Origin: Pseudomonas berkeleyensis
GTDB taxonomy: Bacteria > Pseudomonadota > Gammaproteobacteria > Pseudomonadales > Pseudomonadaceae
Direction of reading: 5' to 3'
Length of the DNA stretch: 64,000 bases
Assembly: GCF_014109765.1 (NCBI RefSeq)
Contig: NZ_CP059139.1
Coordinates: 3,476,001-3,540,000 of the forward strand
Below the pieces are notes generated by a model. It had not been told where the DNA came from. It was given only the letters and a program-made list of their open reading frames with translations, and ran no database searches. Position numbers and translations under genes: made by a program. Shown here in pieces: positions 19,681-27,567 of this stretch. Numbering within the stretch: the first letter of the stretch is position 1; each line of letters starts with the position of its first letter.

Positions 19681-19849
19681 AGGCCGTTGAAAAACGTAGG
19701 CGAGGCAGCCAGCGCAATACCGATGGCGGCCCCGCAAAAACAGGCGAAAAAGCGCAGTTTAGGTGTTCTAAATGAGCATTTTGATCGGACTCGCGCACGA
19801 GCCTGTTTTTAACGCCGCGATGGCAACGTAGGTAGTTTTTCAACGGCCT
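19681..19849. repeat. Nested palindromic repeat, copy 3 (abuts a stop codon)
   Basis: It begins two bases after the stop at 19679. Outer arms are AGGCCGTTGAAAAAC (19681-) and GTTTTTCAACGGCCT-like (to 19849). The central hairpin TTTAG-GTGTT-CTAAA differs from copies 1, 5 and 6 but still pairs. Confidence 0.82.
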
Positions 19850-19954
19850 GGTAAGCCTTCGCCAGCAGCCATGCCGGGCAGATGCTACGGCGATTGCGGC
19901 GGCCAGCGCTTTGCCCGAAACTTGGCCGCTCGTACACATTGATCGGAGACGCCC

Positions 19955-20341
19955 GTGCCCCATCCTCGCCAGGAAACCCTCAATCATCCCGATGCGCTGG
20001 ACTGCACGGTCTATCGCCCCGACGAGCAGGATCCGGACGCCGAAGAGCAGGATCTGGGTGACGCCAAGGTTCTCTTCACCGGCGCCTTCGAGCCGCCCAT
20101 CGACTGGGATGCGCACCAGCGTGAAGACTACTTCGGCGAAGAGGATCCCAAGCATTTCGTCACCGCGCATATCGAGTGCGAGGCCAAACCTGCGACAAAG
20201 GCATTCTTCATGGCCGACAGCGGTGACTACGTGGCCGTGCAGGCGAGCCCGGGCGAAGTGGTGATGTATTACGTCTACGACCACGAAGAAACCGAGCACG
20301 GCCGCCATTACGTGCTGATTCGTGACGATGAAGAGTTCTAG
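19955..20341 (+). CDS. Small acidic protein of unknown function
   Basis: A 128-residue protein read from a GTG start with GGAG 7 bases upstream. About a quarter of the residues (32) are Asp or Glu, concentrated near the start (RPDEQDPDAEEQDLGD) and at the end (RDDEEF). It has two cysteines, no signal peptide and no membrane segment. The middle (FMADSGDYVAVQASPGEVVM) looks like an ordinary beta-rich domain, so this is probably a folded protein rather than a random frame. It is not recognised. It lies between two PQQ-associated genes, but a repeat and more than 250 bases separate it on each side, so a link to alcohol oxidation is only positional. Confidence 0.65.
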   Translation: MPHPRQETLNHPDALDCTVYRPDEQDPDAEEQDLGDAKVLFTGAFEPPIDWDAHQREDYFGEEDPKHFVTAHIECEAKPATKAFFMADSGDYVAVQASPGEVVMYYVYDHEETEHGRHYVLIRDDEEF

Positions 20342-20525
20342 GTTGTAGGGTGGATCGGAACGCCGACCGCTCGTAATGCAGGCTGTAGGGTGGACTCAGG
20401 AGCGCAGCGAACAGTCCACCAATTTTCGGGGGCTCACAGATCCCGGCGTACTGCTTCGCGAACGGATCGCAGCCCGGTACGCCCTACTCGGCTGACGCAG
20501 CAAATCAAGCCATCACGTCACATTC

Positions 20526-20586
20526 GGTGCGCGCGGCGCACCCTACGGGCCGGCGATCACTCGTCGTAGGGTGCGCCGTGCGCACC
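20526..20586. repeat. Inverted pair of 21-bp REP-like repeats
   Basis: Copies at 20526-20546 and 20566-20586 in opposite orientation. The rest of the 268-base gap (20342-20609) holds two short GTAGGGTGGA-type repeat fragments (near 20345 and 20388) and no gene. Confidence 0.82.
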
Positions 20587-20609
20587 GGCCCCCCCTCAAG
20601 CCTCGAAGG

Positions 20610-21536
20610 TTAACGATCCACCCGCCCCATCGCGCTGCGCTCGTAGCTCGGGTAGAGATGGCTGACGCTGCGGATCAACTCATAACGCGACAAATTGACC
20701 TGGGCGAACCGCTCGGGAATCGGCGCGCGGATCAGCTCGTTCATCTCCGCCCCCTGCTCCGCGCCCTGGCGCAGCAGCCCATCGAGCCAGCCCAGGTAAT
20801 CACGCATCTGCGCGAAAGGCGCAGCATCCGTGGTCACCGGGCCATGGCCAGGCACGATCTGCTTCCACGGCATCGCTTCGAGGCGATCCAGATCGGCCAA
20901 CCACACATCCAGCCCCGGGCTGTTCGGTGTGGTCAGCGCCCTCTGGTAGAACAGGATGTCGCCGGCAAACAGTACGCCCGTGCGCTCATCGAGAATCGCC
21001 AGGTCGGCGCCAGTGTGACCACGTAGCGCCAGCAACTGCAGGCGCCGGCCGCCAATCTCCAGCGCACCTTCGTGCAGCTCTTCCGTGGGCAACACCACCT
21101 CGGTACCGCGCATCCAGTCGCCCACCAGACGGTACATGTTCTCCGCCATGGCATCGCCCTGCTCGGCCAGCAGCTTGGTGGTGCCCGGCAGCGCGGCGAT
21201 AGGCACGCCAGCGAAGGCCTGGTTGCCCAGTACGTGATCTGGATGATGGTGAGTCAGCAGCACGCGTACCACCGGTTTTCCAGTGGCTTTCTCGATGCTC
21301 TGACGCAGTGCCTCGCCGTAACGGCGCGACGGGCCGGTATCGATCACCACCACGCCGTCAGCGGTTTCGATAAAGCCCACGTTGACGATGTTGCCGCCGT
21401 TGTCCGCTGCGAAATTGTCGGTGCTGCCTTCCACCAGCCACACGCCATCGGCAATCTGCCGGGGTTCGAGCCGATAGTCGAGCGCAGCCTGGGCCAGGTT
21501 GGCGAGCAAGCAGGTCAGCAATAGTATCCAGCGCAT
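20610..21536 (-). CDS. PQQ-system metallo-beta-lactamase-fold hydrolase (exported)
   Basis: A 308-residue protein with a signal peptide (MRWILLLTCLLANLAQA) and a metallo-beta-lactamase domain carrying the zinc motif HHHPDH at residues 96-101, a downstream ALRGHTGAD and PGHGP. It matches the family called quinoprotein relay system zinc metallohydrolase, found beside PQQ dehydrogenases with a SoxYZ-like carrier and a binding protein. It lies downstream of the SoxYZ-like gene on the same strand, across a palindromic repeat. Reaction unknown; SoxH-type relatives in sulfur oxidation suggest a thiol-linked hydrolysis (inference). Confidence 0.85.
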   Translation of the reverse strand: MRWILLLTCLLANLAQAALDYRLEPRQIADGVWLVEGSTDNFAADNGGNIVNVGFIETADGVVVIDTGPSRRYGEALRQSIEKATGKPVVRVLLTHHHPDHVLGNQAFAGVPIAALPGTTKLLAEQGDAMAENMYRLVGDWMRGTEVVLPTEELHEGALEIGGRRLQLLALRGHTGADLAILDERTGVLFAGDILFYQRALTTPNSPGLDVWLADLDRLEAMPWKQIVPGHGPVTTDAAPFAQMRDYLGWLDGLLRQGAEQGAEMNELIRAPIPERFAQVNLSRYELIRSVSHLYPSYERSAMGRVDR

Positions 21537-21549
21537 GGAAGCCCCCTAG

Positions 21550-21677
21550 AGGGCACCTCTAAGAACCATCTGCGTTGCCAGCGCTGCGTTAAAACCAAGC
21601 TCGTGCGTGAATCCGACCACTTTTCGCCTGGTTCTGCCTCGCGCTGGCGGCCTCGCCTACGTGTTCAGAAGTGCCTT
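21550..21677. repeat. Nested palindromic repeat, copy 4 (within the relay gene cluster)
   Basis: Outer arms around AGGGCACCTCTAAGAAC (left) and GTGTTCAGAAGTGCCTT (right). This copy lacks the TTTAC core hairpin. It lies between the stop of the SoxYZ-like gene and the start of the hydrolase gene. Confidence 0.72.
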
Positions 21678-21687
21678 GGAAATAATG

Positions 21688-21708
21688 GGTACGCACGGCG
21701 CACCCTAC
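21688..21708. repeat. 21-bp REP-like repeat
   Basis: One copy with one or two mismatches, 10 bases downstream of the SoxYZ-like gene stop. Confidence 0.75.
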
Positions 21709-21718
21709 CGACCGGTTC

Positions 21719-22468
21719 TCAGAACTCGGCCTGGAATTCGTTGCCGTTGTTATCGCGTAGCCACAGCTCGGCGTGCTGATCACCACGCAGGTCGAAGGTC
21801 AGCGTCGGGTTCTCGCTGACCGCCGGGAACAGTTCGATTCGCCCCAACACCTGGCCGTCGGCACCGCGCAGCTCGGCCTCTTCGATGTAGAACTCGGGAA
21901 TGCCGCCAATCAGGCCGTTGTCCATCGGGTGCGATACCTGCAGGCGCAGGCGGCTGTCCTCGCCGCGCACGAAGCGCTTGCCCAGCACCTGACCGAGGCG
22001 CTCCTCCCAGCCGGCTTCGGCGCGCACCACGCTGGGCGCGGTACAACCGCCACCAGCCGCCTCCACCCGCGCCGAACCGATATGCCAGACGCCATCGTCG
22101 GTCAGCACCGCCGCGCGAATCGGCGTGGCCTGCTCGACACGAATGCGAATGGCCAGGCTCGGCTCCAGTTGCTCGCCGGGGGCGAAATCGAGAATACGAG
22201 GGATCGGATTGAGCTCAGCCCAGGCCAGGATGCGCTTGACCTTGCCGCGGTAGGCGCTGGCGTCGATCTGAATCGGCACCTGGCGCGCATCCTCGGCAAA
22301 AGGCGGCACCTCGAGACGAATCTTGTCGTCGAAGACGAAGGCCTCACCGTTCAGCAGACGCTGGTGGTAGTAGTCCCACATCACCGAGGTGACTGGATCG
22401 GGCGCGGCTGCCCGCGCCTCCCAGGCCCAGGCAAACAGGGCCAGCAACATCAGGCTACGCCAATCCAT
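21719..22468 (-). CDS. Quinoprotein-dehydrogenase-associated SoxYZ-like carrier protein
   Basis: A 249-residue exported protein (signal MDWRSLMLLALFAWAWEARA). The N-terminal half resembles SoxY and ends in a Gly-rich cysteine segment AAGGGCTAPS (about residues 138-147), the likely substrate-carrying Cys. The C-terminal half resembles SoxZ (LRLQVSHPMDNGLIGGIPEF). In sulfur oxidation, SoxYZ carries intermediates on that Cys; here the two halves are fused in one chain and no other sox genes are present. GGAGGTGA lies ideally before the ATG. The carried group is unknown. Confidence 0.85.
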   Translation of the reverse strand: MDWRSLMLLALFAWAWEARAAAPDPVTSVMWDYYHQRLLNGEAFVFDDKIRLEVPPFAEDARQVPIQIDASAYRGKVKRILAWAELNPIPRILDFAPGEQLEPSLAIRIRVEQATPIRAAVLTDDGVWHIGSARVEAAGGGCTAPSVVRAEAGWEERLGQVLGKRFVRGEDSRLRLQVSHPMDNGLIGGIPEFYIEEAELRGADGQVLGRIELFPAVSENPTLTFDLRGDQHAELWLRDNNGNEFQAEF

Positions 22469-22500
22469 CGTTCACCTCCGCTGCGGCTGAAACCGCTATC

Positions 22501-22641
22501 GGGTACCTCTAAAAACTACCTGCGTTGCCATCGCTGCGTTAAAGACAGGCTCAAAATGCTCATTTACAGCTTGTAAACTGCGCTTTTTCGCCTGTCTTTG
22601 CCTTGCGCTGCCTGCCTCGCCTACGTTTTTAGAGGCACCCT
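22501..22641. repeat. Nested palindromic repeat, copy 5 (includes a stop codon)
   Basis: Outer arms GGGTACCTCTAAAAACTACC and its partner CGTTTTTAGAGGCACCC; central hairpin TTTAC-AGCTT-GTAAA. The right end reaches into the stop codon of the binding-protein gene (22640-22642). Confidence 0.82.
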
Positions 22642-23512
22642 ATTGGTATTGTTCAGGCTTCTCGTAACGCAGGCCATAACGCGCATACAGGCGTTCGAGC
22701 GAGCCGTCGAGAATCAGGGTTTCCAGCTGTTCTTCCAGGGCATAGGCCAGTTGCCGATTGGTCTCGTGCACCGCCATGCCGATCTCCCAGATCTGTCGGC
22801 CCATGTCCGGATAAGCGTTCTCCGCCAGCGCCAGTTGCGGGTCATCGGCCTCATGCACCAGCCAGTCCACCTCGCCACGCAGCGCCATCACCGCATCCAC
22901 CTCGCCGCCGCGCATGGCAGCAAAGGCCAGTTCAGGCGTCGGGTAATGACGGGTTTCCTTGCTGAGCATGCCGCCCTGTACCGAGCTCAGATAGAACGAC
23001 GGCACACTCTCCACTTCCACCCCGACCGGGTGTTGGCGAAGCGCAACAATGCTCGGCACCTCGGGCAGGCGACGGCGATCGAACGCCAACTGCCAGCGCT
23101 CGCGCTGATAGGGGCCGAACATCACCACGCGCTCGTTGACCAGCTCACCCAGCTCGTTGCGCATCTGCGCATAGTCGCGGTCGTAAGGCACGCGCAGCAT
23201 CAGATCGGCCAACTGCCCCTGCGCGGTCACCCGACCACGCCAGATGTAGTCGCGCAGGTCATCATCGAGTTTTTCACCCGGCGGTGCCCAGATCAGCTCC
23301 AGCTTCAGGCCGAGCCCTTCGGCCAACGCCTTGGCCAGTTCGTAGTCGACGCCACGCGGCTGGCCGTCCTGTTCGTAGCTGTACGGCGGGAAGTTCTGGT
23401 AGAGCGCCACTCGCAGGGTGCCCGACTCGGTGATGCGGTCGAAGTCGCGCACCTGTGCCTGGGCGGTACCCAGGCACAGCAGCAGGCTGCATAACAGGAG
23501 CAGCCGGCGCAT
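22640..23512 (-). CDS. Quinoprotein-dehydrogenase-associated type 3 substrate-binding protein
   Basis: A 290-residue periplasmic binding protein of the polar-amino-acid (SBP_bac_3) fold. It has a signal peptide MRRLLLLCSLLLCLGTAQA and a body opening with FDRITESGTLRVALYQNFPP. The family occurs next to exaB-like cytochromes and PQQ dehydrogenases, without permeases. The start is uncertain. ATG 23512 fits the signal peptide but has no clear Shine-Dalgarno. An in-frame ATG at 23653 has AGGAG (overlapping the exaB stop) 9 bases upstream and would add 47 residues unlike a signal sequence. I place the mature gene at 23512 and treat 23653 as a possible true translation start. Confidence 0.82.
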   Translation of the reverse strand: MRRLLLLCSLLLCLGTAQAQVRDFDRITESGTLRVALYQNFPPYSYEQDGQPRGVDYELAKALAEGLGLKLELIWAPPGEKLDDDLRDYIWRGRVTAQGQLADLMLRVPYDRDYAQMRNELGELVNERVVMFGPYQRERWQLAFDRRRLPEVPSIVALRQHPVGVEVESVPSFYLSSVQGGMLSKETRHYPTPELAFAAMRGGEVDAVMALRGEVDWLVHEADDPQLALAENAYPDMGRQIWEIGMAVHETNRQLAYALEEQLETLILDGSLERLYARYGLRYEKPEQYQ

Positions 23513-23659
23513 GGCGCGAGAGCTGGTGAAGCAATCGTCGCGAGCGATGACAGGTCGCGCGGGGCGTGCGCGCAGCAAGCGGAATGCATTGAAGTGCATG
23601 AGCATTGCGAGCACCGCCGGAGCGCGAGATGCCAAGCGCAGCAGATTTATCATCGAGCC

Positions 23660-24079
23660 TCACTCCTCGACGTGCACGCTCTCCAGATAGCTGCGTACCG
23701 CCCACAGCGCTTCCTGACTGAGGAAGTTGGCCATCTTCGGCATGTACACGCGGCCATCACGCACCGCACCGTTGATCACCCGCTCCTTGAACCATTCGTC
23801 ACCCATGGCACCCGGCTCCAGCAGACGCAAATCCGGGGCAATACCACCAGATTTGGCTTCCAGGCCATGACAGGCAGCGCAGTTCTGGTTGTAAGCCGAG
23901 GAACCGATTTCGATGGCACGCGGGTTGCCACGGTAGGGGTTCTCGTCCAGCCATTCCTCACCCAGCGGCTCCAGGCCGTCGGTATTGACCGCTTGCGGAA
24001 CCACGTCACCGTGCGCCCAGAGAGTGGTCGACGCGGCGAGCAACACCAGCGCCAAGGTGGTTTGGATCTTCTTATTCAT
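23660..24079 (-). CDS. exaB: Cytochrome c550, electron acceptor of the alcohol dehydrogenase
   Basis: A 139-residue periplasmic c-type cytochrome with signal MNKKIQTTLALVLLAASTTLWA, haem-binding Cys67-Ala-Ala-Cys70-His71 and probable axial Met114 (or Met116) in VYMPKMANFL. It accepts electrons from ExaA and passes them to the terminal oxidase branch. The frame opens 25 codons further upstream, but 24079 begins the signal peptide. It is divergent from exaA as in P. aeruginosa. Confidence 0.93.
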   Translation of the reverse strand: MNKKIQTTLALVLLAASTTLWAHGDVVPQAVNTDGLEPLGEEWLDENPYRGNPRAIEIGSSAYNQNCAACHGLEAKSGGIAPDLRLLEPGAMGDEWFKERVINGAVRDGRVYMPKMANFLSQEALWAVRSYLESVHVEE

Positions 24080-24183
24080 GGCTAGGACCTCATCTAATGC
24101 ACGCAAGACAGCCCATACAGAGCTCGTGGCGACCATCTTAGAAAGGCCGCGCAAAGCGCCGAATGCTGCTTTGGTGGTCGCGC

Positions 24184-24240
24184 TCTAGTCCCTTGGTAGT
24201 AGGGCTTGGGTGGGGGTTTTGTCGATGCCTTGGCAGCAAG
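24184..24240 (-). promoter_or_regulatory. exaB upstream element pair
   Basis: + strand TCTAGTCCCTTGGTAGTAG (24184-24202) and TTGGCAGCAAG (24230-24240), 37 bases apart. The proximal TTGG is 114 bases upstream of exaB. They lie in the shared 347-base exaB-exaA gap, so they could also serve exaA from a greater distance. Confidence 0.55.
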
Positions 24241-24267
24241 GCCAAGTCATGGCCCGACCGGGAAATC

Positions 24268-24291
24268 CTCCCGGCAAAGGCGGGAGTTTTT
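24268..24291 (+). terminator. Terminator-like hairpin in the exaA leader
   Basis: CCTCCCG / CGGGAG stem with a GCAAAGG-type loop, followed by five T, reading toward exaA and ending about 136 bases before its start codon. It could insulate exaA from upstream transcripts or act as an attenuator; the exaA promoter position decides which. Confidence 0.5.
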
Positions 24292-24426
24292 CCGTAGGCG
24301 CCGAAGCGGCCGGATTCCACCATCGGCTTGCCACTGCAGGGCATCTCTAAAACGTCAGCGATGACACGCAGACAGTTCGTAGAGAGGCCCGGCAGCGACC
24401 TACCACCTCCAATGGGAAGCACAACG

Positions 24427-26289
24427 ATGACAACAAGAAACCTACCCAGCACCCCGCGTCCCCTGGCGCTTGCATTGATGCTGGCCGGCGGCCTGGCACT
24501 GAGCCAGGGCGCGTCCGCCAAGCCGGTCACCTGGGAAGACATTGCCAACGACCACACCACTACCAACAACGTGCTGCAGTACGGCATGGGCACCAATGCC
24601 CAACGCTGGAGCCCGCTGGCCCAGGTGAACGCCGAGAACGTGTTCAAGCTCACCCCGGCGTGGAGCTATTCCTTCGGTGACGAGAAGCAGCGCGGCCAGG
24701 AATCCCAGGCCATCATCCATGACGGCGTGGTCTATGTGACCGGCTCCTACTCGCGGGTATTCGCCCTCGACGCCAAGACTGGCAAACGCCTGTGGACCTA
24801 CAGCCATCGCCTGCCCGATGACATCCGTCCGTGCTGCGACGTGGTCAACCGCGGCGCCGCCATCTATGGCGACAAGATCTACGTTGGCACCCTCGACGCC
24901 CGTGTCGTGGCGCTGAACAAGGACACCGGCAAGGTCGTCTGGAACAAGAAATTCGGTGATCACTCCGCCGGCTACACCATGACCGGCGCACCGACCATCG
25001 TCAAAGACGGCAAGACCGGCAAAGTGCTGCTGATCCACGGCAGCTCCGGCGACGAATTCGGCGTGGTCGGCCGCCTGTTCGCCCGCGACCCGGACACCGG
25101 CGAAGAGGTCTGGATGCGTCCGTTCGTCGAAGGCCACATGGGCCGCCTGAACGGCAAGGACAGCACGCCGACCGGCGACGTGAAAGCACCGAGCTGGCCG
25201 GATGATCCCAACCACCCGACCGGCAAGAAGGAAGCCTGGAGCCAGGGCGGTGGCGCCCCGTGGCAGAGCGCCAGCTTCGATGCCGAAACCAACACCATCA
25301 TCATCGGGGCTGGCAACCCGGCGCCGTGGAACGGCTGGGCACGTACCGCCGACGGAGGCAATCCCAAGGACTACGACAGCCTGTACACCTCCGGCCAGGT
25401 TGGCGTCGACCCGACCACCGGAGAAGTGAAGTGGTTCTACCAGCACACCCCGAACGATGCCTGGGACTTCTCCGGCAACAACGAGCTGGTGCTGTTCGAC
25501 TACAAGGACAAGGACGGCAAGGTCACCAAGGCCACCGCTCACGCCGACCGCAACGGCTTCTTCTATGTGGTCGATCGCGCCAACGGCAAGCTGAAAAACG
25601 CCTTCCCCTTCGTCGACAAGATCACCTGGGCCAGCCATATCGACCTGGAAACCGGTCGCCCGGTAGAAAACGAAGGCCAGCGTCCGCCCAAGCCCAAGCC
25701 CGGCGAAAGCAAGGGTGAAGTGGTCGAAGTCTCCCCGCCGTTCCTCGGTGGCAAGAACTGGAACCCGATGGCCTACAGCCAGGACACCGGCCTGTTCTAC
25801 GTTCCGGCCAACCACTGGAAAGAGGACTACTGGGCCGAGGAAGCGCACTACAAGAAAGGCTCCGCCTACCTGGGCATGGGCTTCCGCATCAAGCGCCTGT
25901 TCGACGACCACGTCGGCATCCTGCGCGCGATGAACCCGACCACCGGCAAGGTGGCCTGGGAACACAAGGAGCGCCTGCCGCTGTGGGCCGGCGTGCTCGC
26001 CACCAAGGGCAACCTGGTGTTCACCGGTACCGGCGACGGCTACTTCAAGGCCTTCGACGCCAAGAACGGCAAGGAGCTGTGGAAGTTCCAGGTCGGCACC
26101 GGGATCATCTCCCCGCCCATCACCTGGGAACAGGACGGTGAGCAGTACATCGGCGTGACTGCCGGATACGGCGGCGCCGTACCGCTGTGGGGCGGCGACA
26201 TGGCCGAGTTGACCAAGCCGGTCGCCCAGGGTGGTTCCTTCTGGGTGTTCAAGCTGCCGAGCTGGGACAAGACCACCGCCAAACGCTAA
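24427..26289 (+). CDS. exaA: Quinoprotein ethanol dehydrogenase, calcium type
   Basis: A periplasmic PQQ- and Ca-dependent alcohol dehydrogenase of 620 residues. It has a signal region ending in SQGASA, the vicinal disulfide Cys136-Cys137 (DIRPCCDVV), metal ligands Glu210 (GSSGDEFGV) and Asn297 (GAGNPAP), and catalytic Asp347 in NDAWDFSGNNEL. Ser349, two positions on, marks the calcium form, in contrast to Asp325 of the second enzyme in this locus. It is strongly similar throughout to P. aeruginosa ExaA. Upstream in-frame ATGs at 24328, 24361 and 24412 are rejected; MTTRNLPSTPRPLAL begins the signal peptide, though its GGGAAG ribosome site is modest. Confidence 0.96.
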   Translation: MTTRNLPSTPRPLALALMLAGGLALSQGASAKPVTWEDIANDHTTTNNVLQYGMGTNAQRWSPLAQVNAENVFKLTPAWSYSFGDEKQRGQESQAIIHDGVVYVTGSYSRVFALDAKTGKRLWTYSHRLPDDIRPCCDVVNRGAAIYGDKIYVGTLDARVVALNKDTGKVVWNKKFGDHSAGYTMTGAPTIVKDGKTGKVLLIHGSSGDEFGVVGRLFARDPDTGEEVWMRPFVEGHMGRLNGKDSTPTGDVKAPSWPDDPNHPTGKKEAWSQGGGAPWQSASFDAETNTIIIGAGNPAPWNGWARTADGGNPKDYDSLYTSGQVGVDPTTGEVKWFYQHTPNDAWDFSGNNELVLFDYKDKDGKVTKATAHADRNGFFYVVDRANGKLKNAFPFVDKITWASHIDLETGRPVENEGQRPPKPKPGESKGEVVEVSPPFLGGKNWNPMAYSQDTGLFYVPANHWKEDYWAEEAHYKKGSAYLGMGFRIKRLFDDHVGILRAMNPTTGKVAWEHKERLPLWAGVLATKGNLVFTGTGDGYFKAFDAKNGKELWKFQVGTGIISPPITWEQDGEQYIGVTAGYGGAVPLWGGDMAELTKPVAQGGSFWVFKLPSWDKTTAKR

Positions 26290-26300
26290 TGGCTGAACGT

Positions 26301-26393
26301 ATGGCGCACCCTAGGGTGCGCCATACGCACCAGCTTTTCGCGTTTCCATCTCGCCATCTGCGCTGCCCTAGTAGTGCGCACGGCGCACCCTAC
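26301..26393. repeat. REP-like repeats after exaA
   Basis: A perfect 24-bp palindrome centred on CCTAGG (26301-26324), made of two abutting REP halves, and a further copy at 26374-26393. A second, different REP type (GTGGGAGCGGCTAAAGCCGCGAA-like) is at about 26416-26438. Confidence 0.78.
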
Positions 26394-26469
26394 CCAGACG
26401 CCCCATCGTCTTCCCGTGGGAGCGGCTAAAGCCGCGAAGCGAATCAGGTCATCACACCGAGGACTCGCC

Positions 26470-27129
26470 ATGAACTATCTACCCCTGCTGATTCCAGTCG
26501 TGCTGCTGGTACTCGGCAGCCACGCCATTGGCGCCGAAACTCCGAACGACGGCGTGCCGCAGATCAATGGCTGCCGCATCGAACCCGACAGCAAATGCCC
26601 CAACGCCAACCTGCGTGGCGCCGACCTGCGTAACCTGGATATGCGCCGCATGGATCTTGCCGGTGCCGACCTTTCCGGCGCCGACCTGCGCCACGTCAAC
26701 CTCGACCTGGCCAACCTGGAAAAAGCCAAGCTGCGTGGCGCCAACCTCACCCGCGCCAGCCTGCAACAAAGCAACCTGCGCCTGGCCGACCTCTCCGGCG
26801 CCAGCCTGGTGGCCATCAGCGGCTGGGGGCTGTTCGCCCAGGCTGCCGAATTCGAAGGTGCCGACATGCGCGCCGCAAACCTGGAATTCGCCCGTCTTTC
26901 CGGTGCCAAGCTGCACAACGTCCAACTGCAAGCTTCCAACCTGGAAATGACCTGGCTGAGCAAAGCCGACCTCAAGGGCGCGCATCTGGAAGATGCCAAC
27001 CTGCAGGAAGTGAAGCTCGGCGGCTCCAACCTGGAGAACGCCAACCTCACCGGTGCCCGCACCCGCTTCGGCAACTTCCAGGACGCCAACATGCCCGGCT
27101 GCGTGCAATGCCCAAAAGGCTGGGACTGA
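26470..27129 (+). CDS. Exported pentapeptide-repeat protein
   Basis: A 219-residue protein with a signal peptide (MNYLPLLIPVVLLVLGSHAIG). After a short Cys-containing segment (INGCRIEPDSKCPNANL) come about 30 tandem A(D/N)LxG-type pentapeptides (LRGADLRNLDMRRMDLAGAD and following) predicted to form a right-handed quadrilateral beta helix, closed by a Cys pair (PGCVQCPKGWD). GAGG lies 7 bases before the ATG. A pentapeptide protein next to exaA fits the P. aeruginosa exa neighbourhood, but the function is unknown. It is the last gene of the quinoprotein locus before the insertion zone. Confidence 0.85.
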   Translation: MNYLPLLIPVVLLVLGSHAIGAETPNDGVPQINGCRIEPDSKCPNANLRGADLRNLDMRRMDLAGADLSGADLRHVNLDLANLEKAKLRGANLTRASLQQSNLRLADLSGASLVAISGWGLFAQAAEFEGADMRAANLEFARLSGAKLHNVQLQASNLEMTWLSKADLKGAHLEDANLQEVKLGGSNLENANLTGARTRFGNFQDANMPGCVQCPKGWD

Positions 27130-27279
27130 GCCCGATCTCGCGTAGGGTGGGCAGGGCGGCGATCCGCTTCAGCCCACCAACAGAGCGCGCAACCAACGCC
27201 AACCTATGTTTTAACTGGTCTGTCCCAGGCAGAGTGGACACTGACTTAAGGTGGATAATGTCCGCCGCAAGGAGTGTTC

Positions 27280-27567
27280 ATGACCCAGACCAGACGATGT
27301 TTTCCCGAATCTTTCAAACGCGAGGCGGTAGACCAAATGCTTGCCGGCGAGCCGCTTCGTCATGTAGCCGAGACGCAGGACATCGCTGAAAGCCTGTTGG
27401 GCAAATGGAAGCGCCAGTTCGAACAGCAAGGTGATGGCGAGAGTGCAGAGCTGCGCCGGCTACGCCAGCAACTGGCTCAGGTCGCCATGGTGCGCGATGT
27501 TTTAAAAAAGGCACTCGCCATCTTCTCGCAGCCTGCGAAGTTAAGTTCCGCGCCATTGAGGCGCTGA
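27280..27567 (+). CDS. IS3-family transposase OrfA
   Basis: A 95-residue protein MTQTRRCFPESFKREAVDQM... with the helix-turn-helix of the IS3 OrfA (LRHVAETQDIAESLLGKWKRQF) followed by a leucine-zipper-like region (AELRRLRQQLAQVAMVRDVL). The slippery A-AAA-AAG lies in phase at codons 75-77; a -1 shift there would continue into OrfB, as in active IS3 elements. An ATG two codons upstream is an alternative start. Confidence 0.85.
   Translation: MTQTRRCFPESFKREAVDQMLAGEPLRHVAETQDIAESLLGKWKRQFEQQGDGESAELRRLRQQLAQVAMVRDVLKKALAIFSQPAKLSSAPLRR

Noticed and set aside
23513..23653. N-terminal extension of the quinoprotein-associated binding protein
   Set aside because: Not fully excluded: the ATG at 23653 has a good ribosome site, but the 47 extra residues precede a complete signal peptide, so the signal-peptide start was used.
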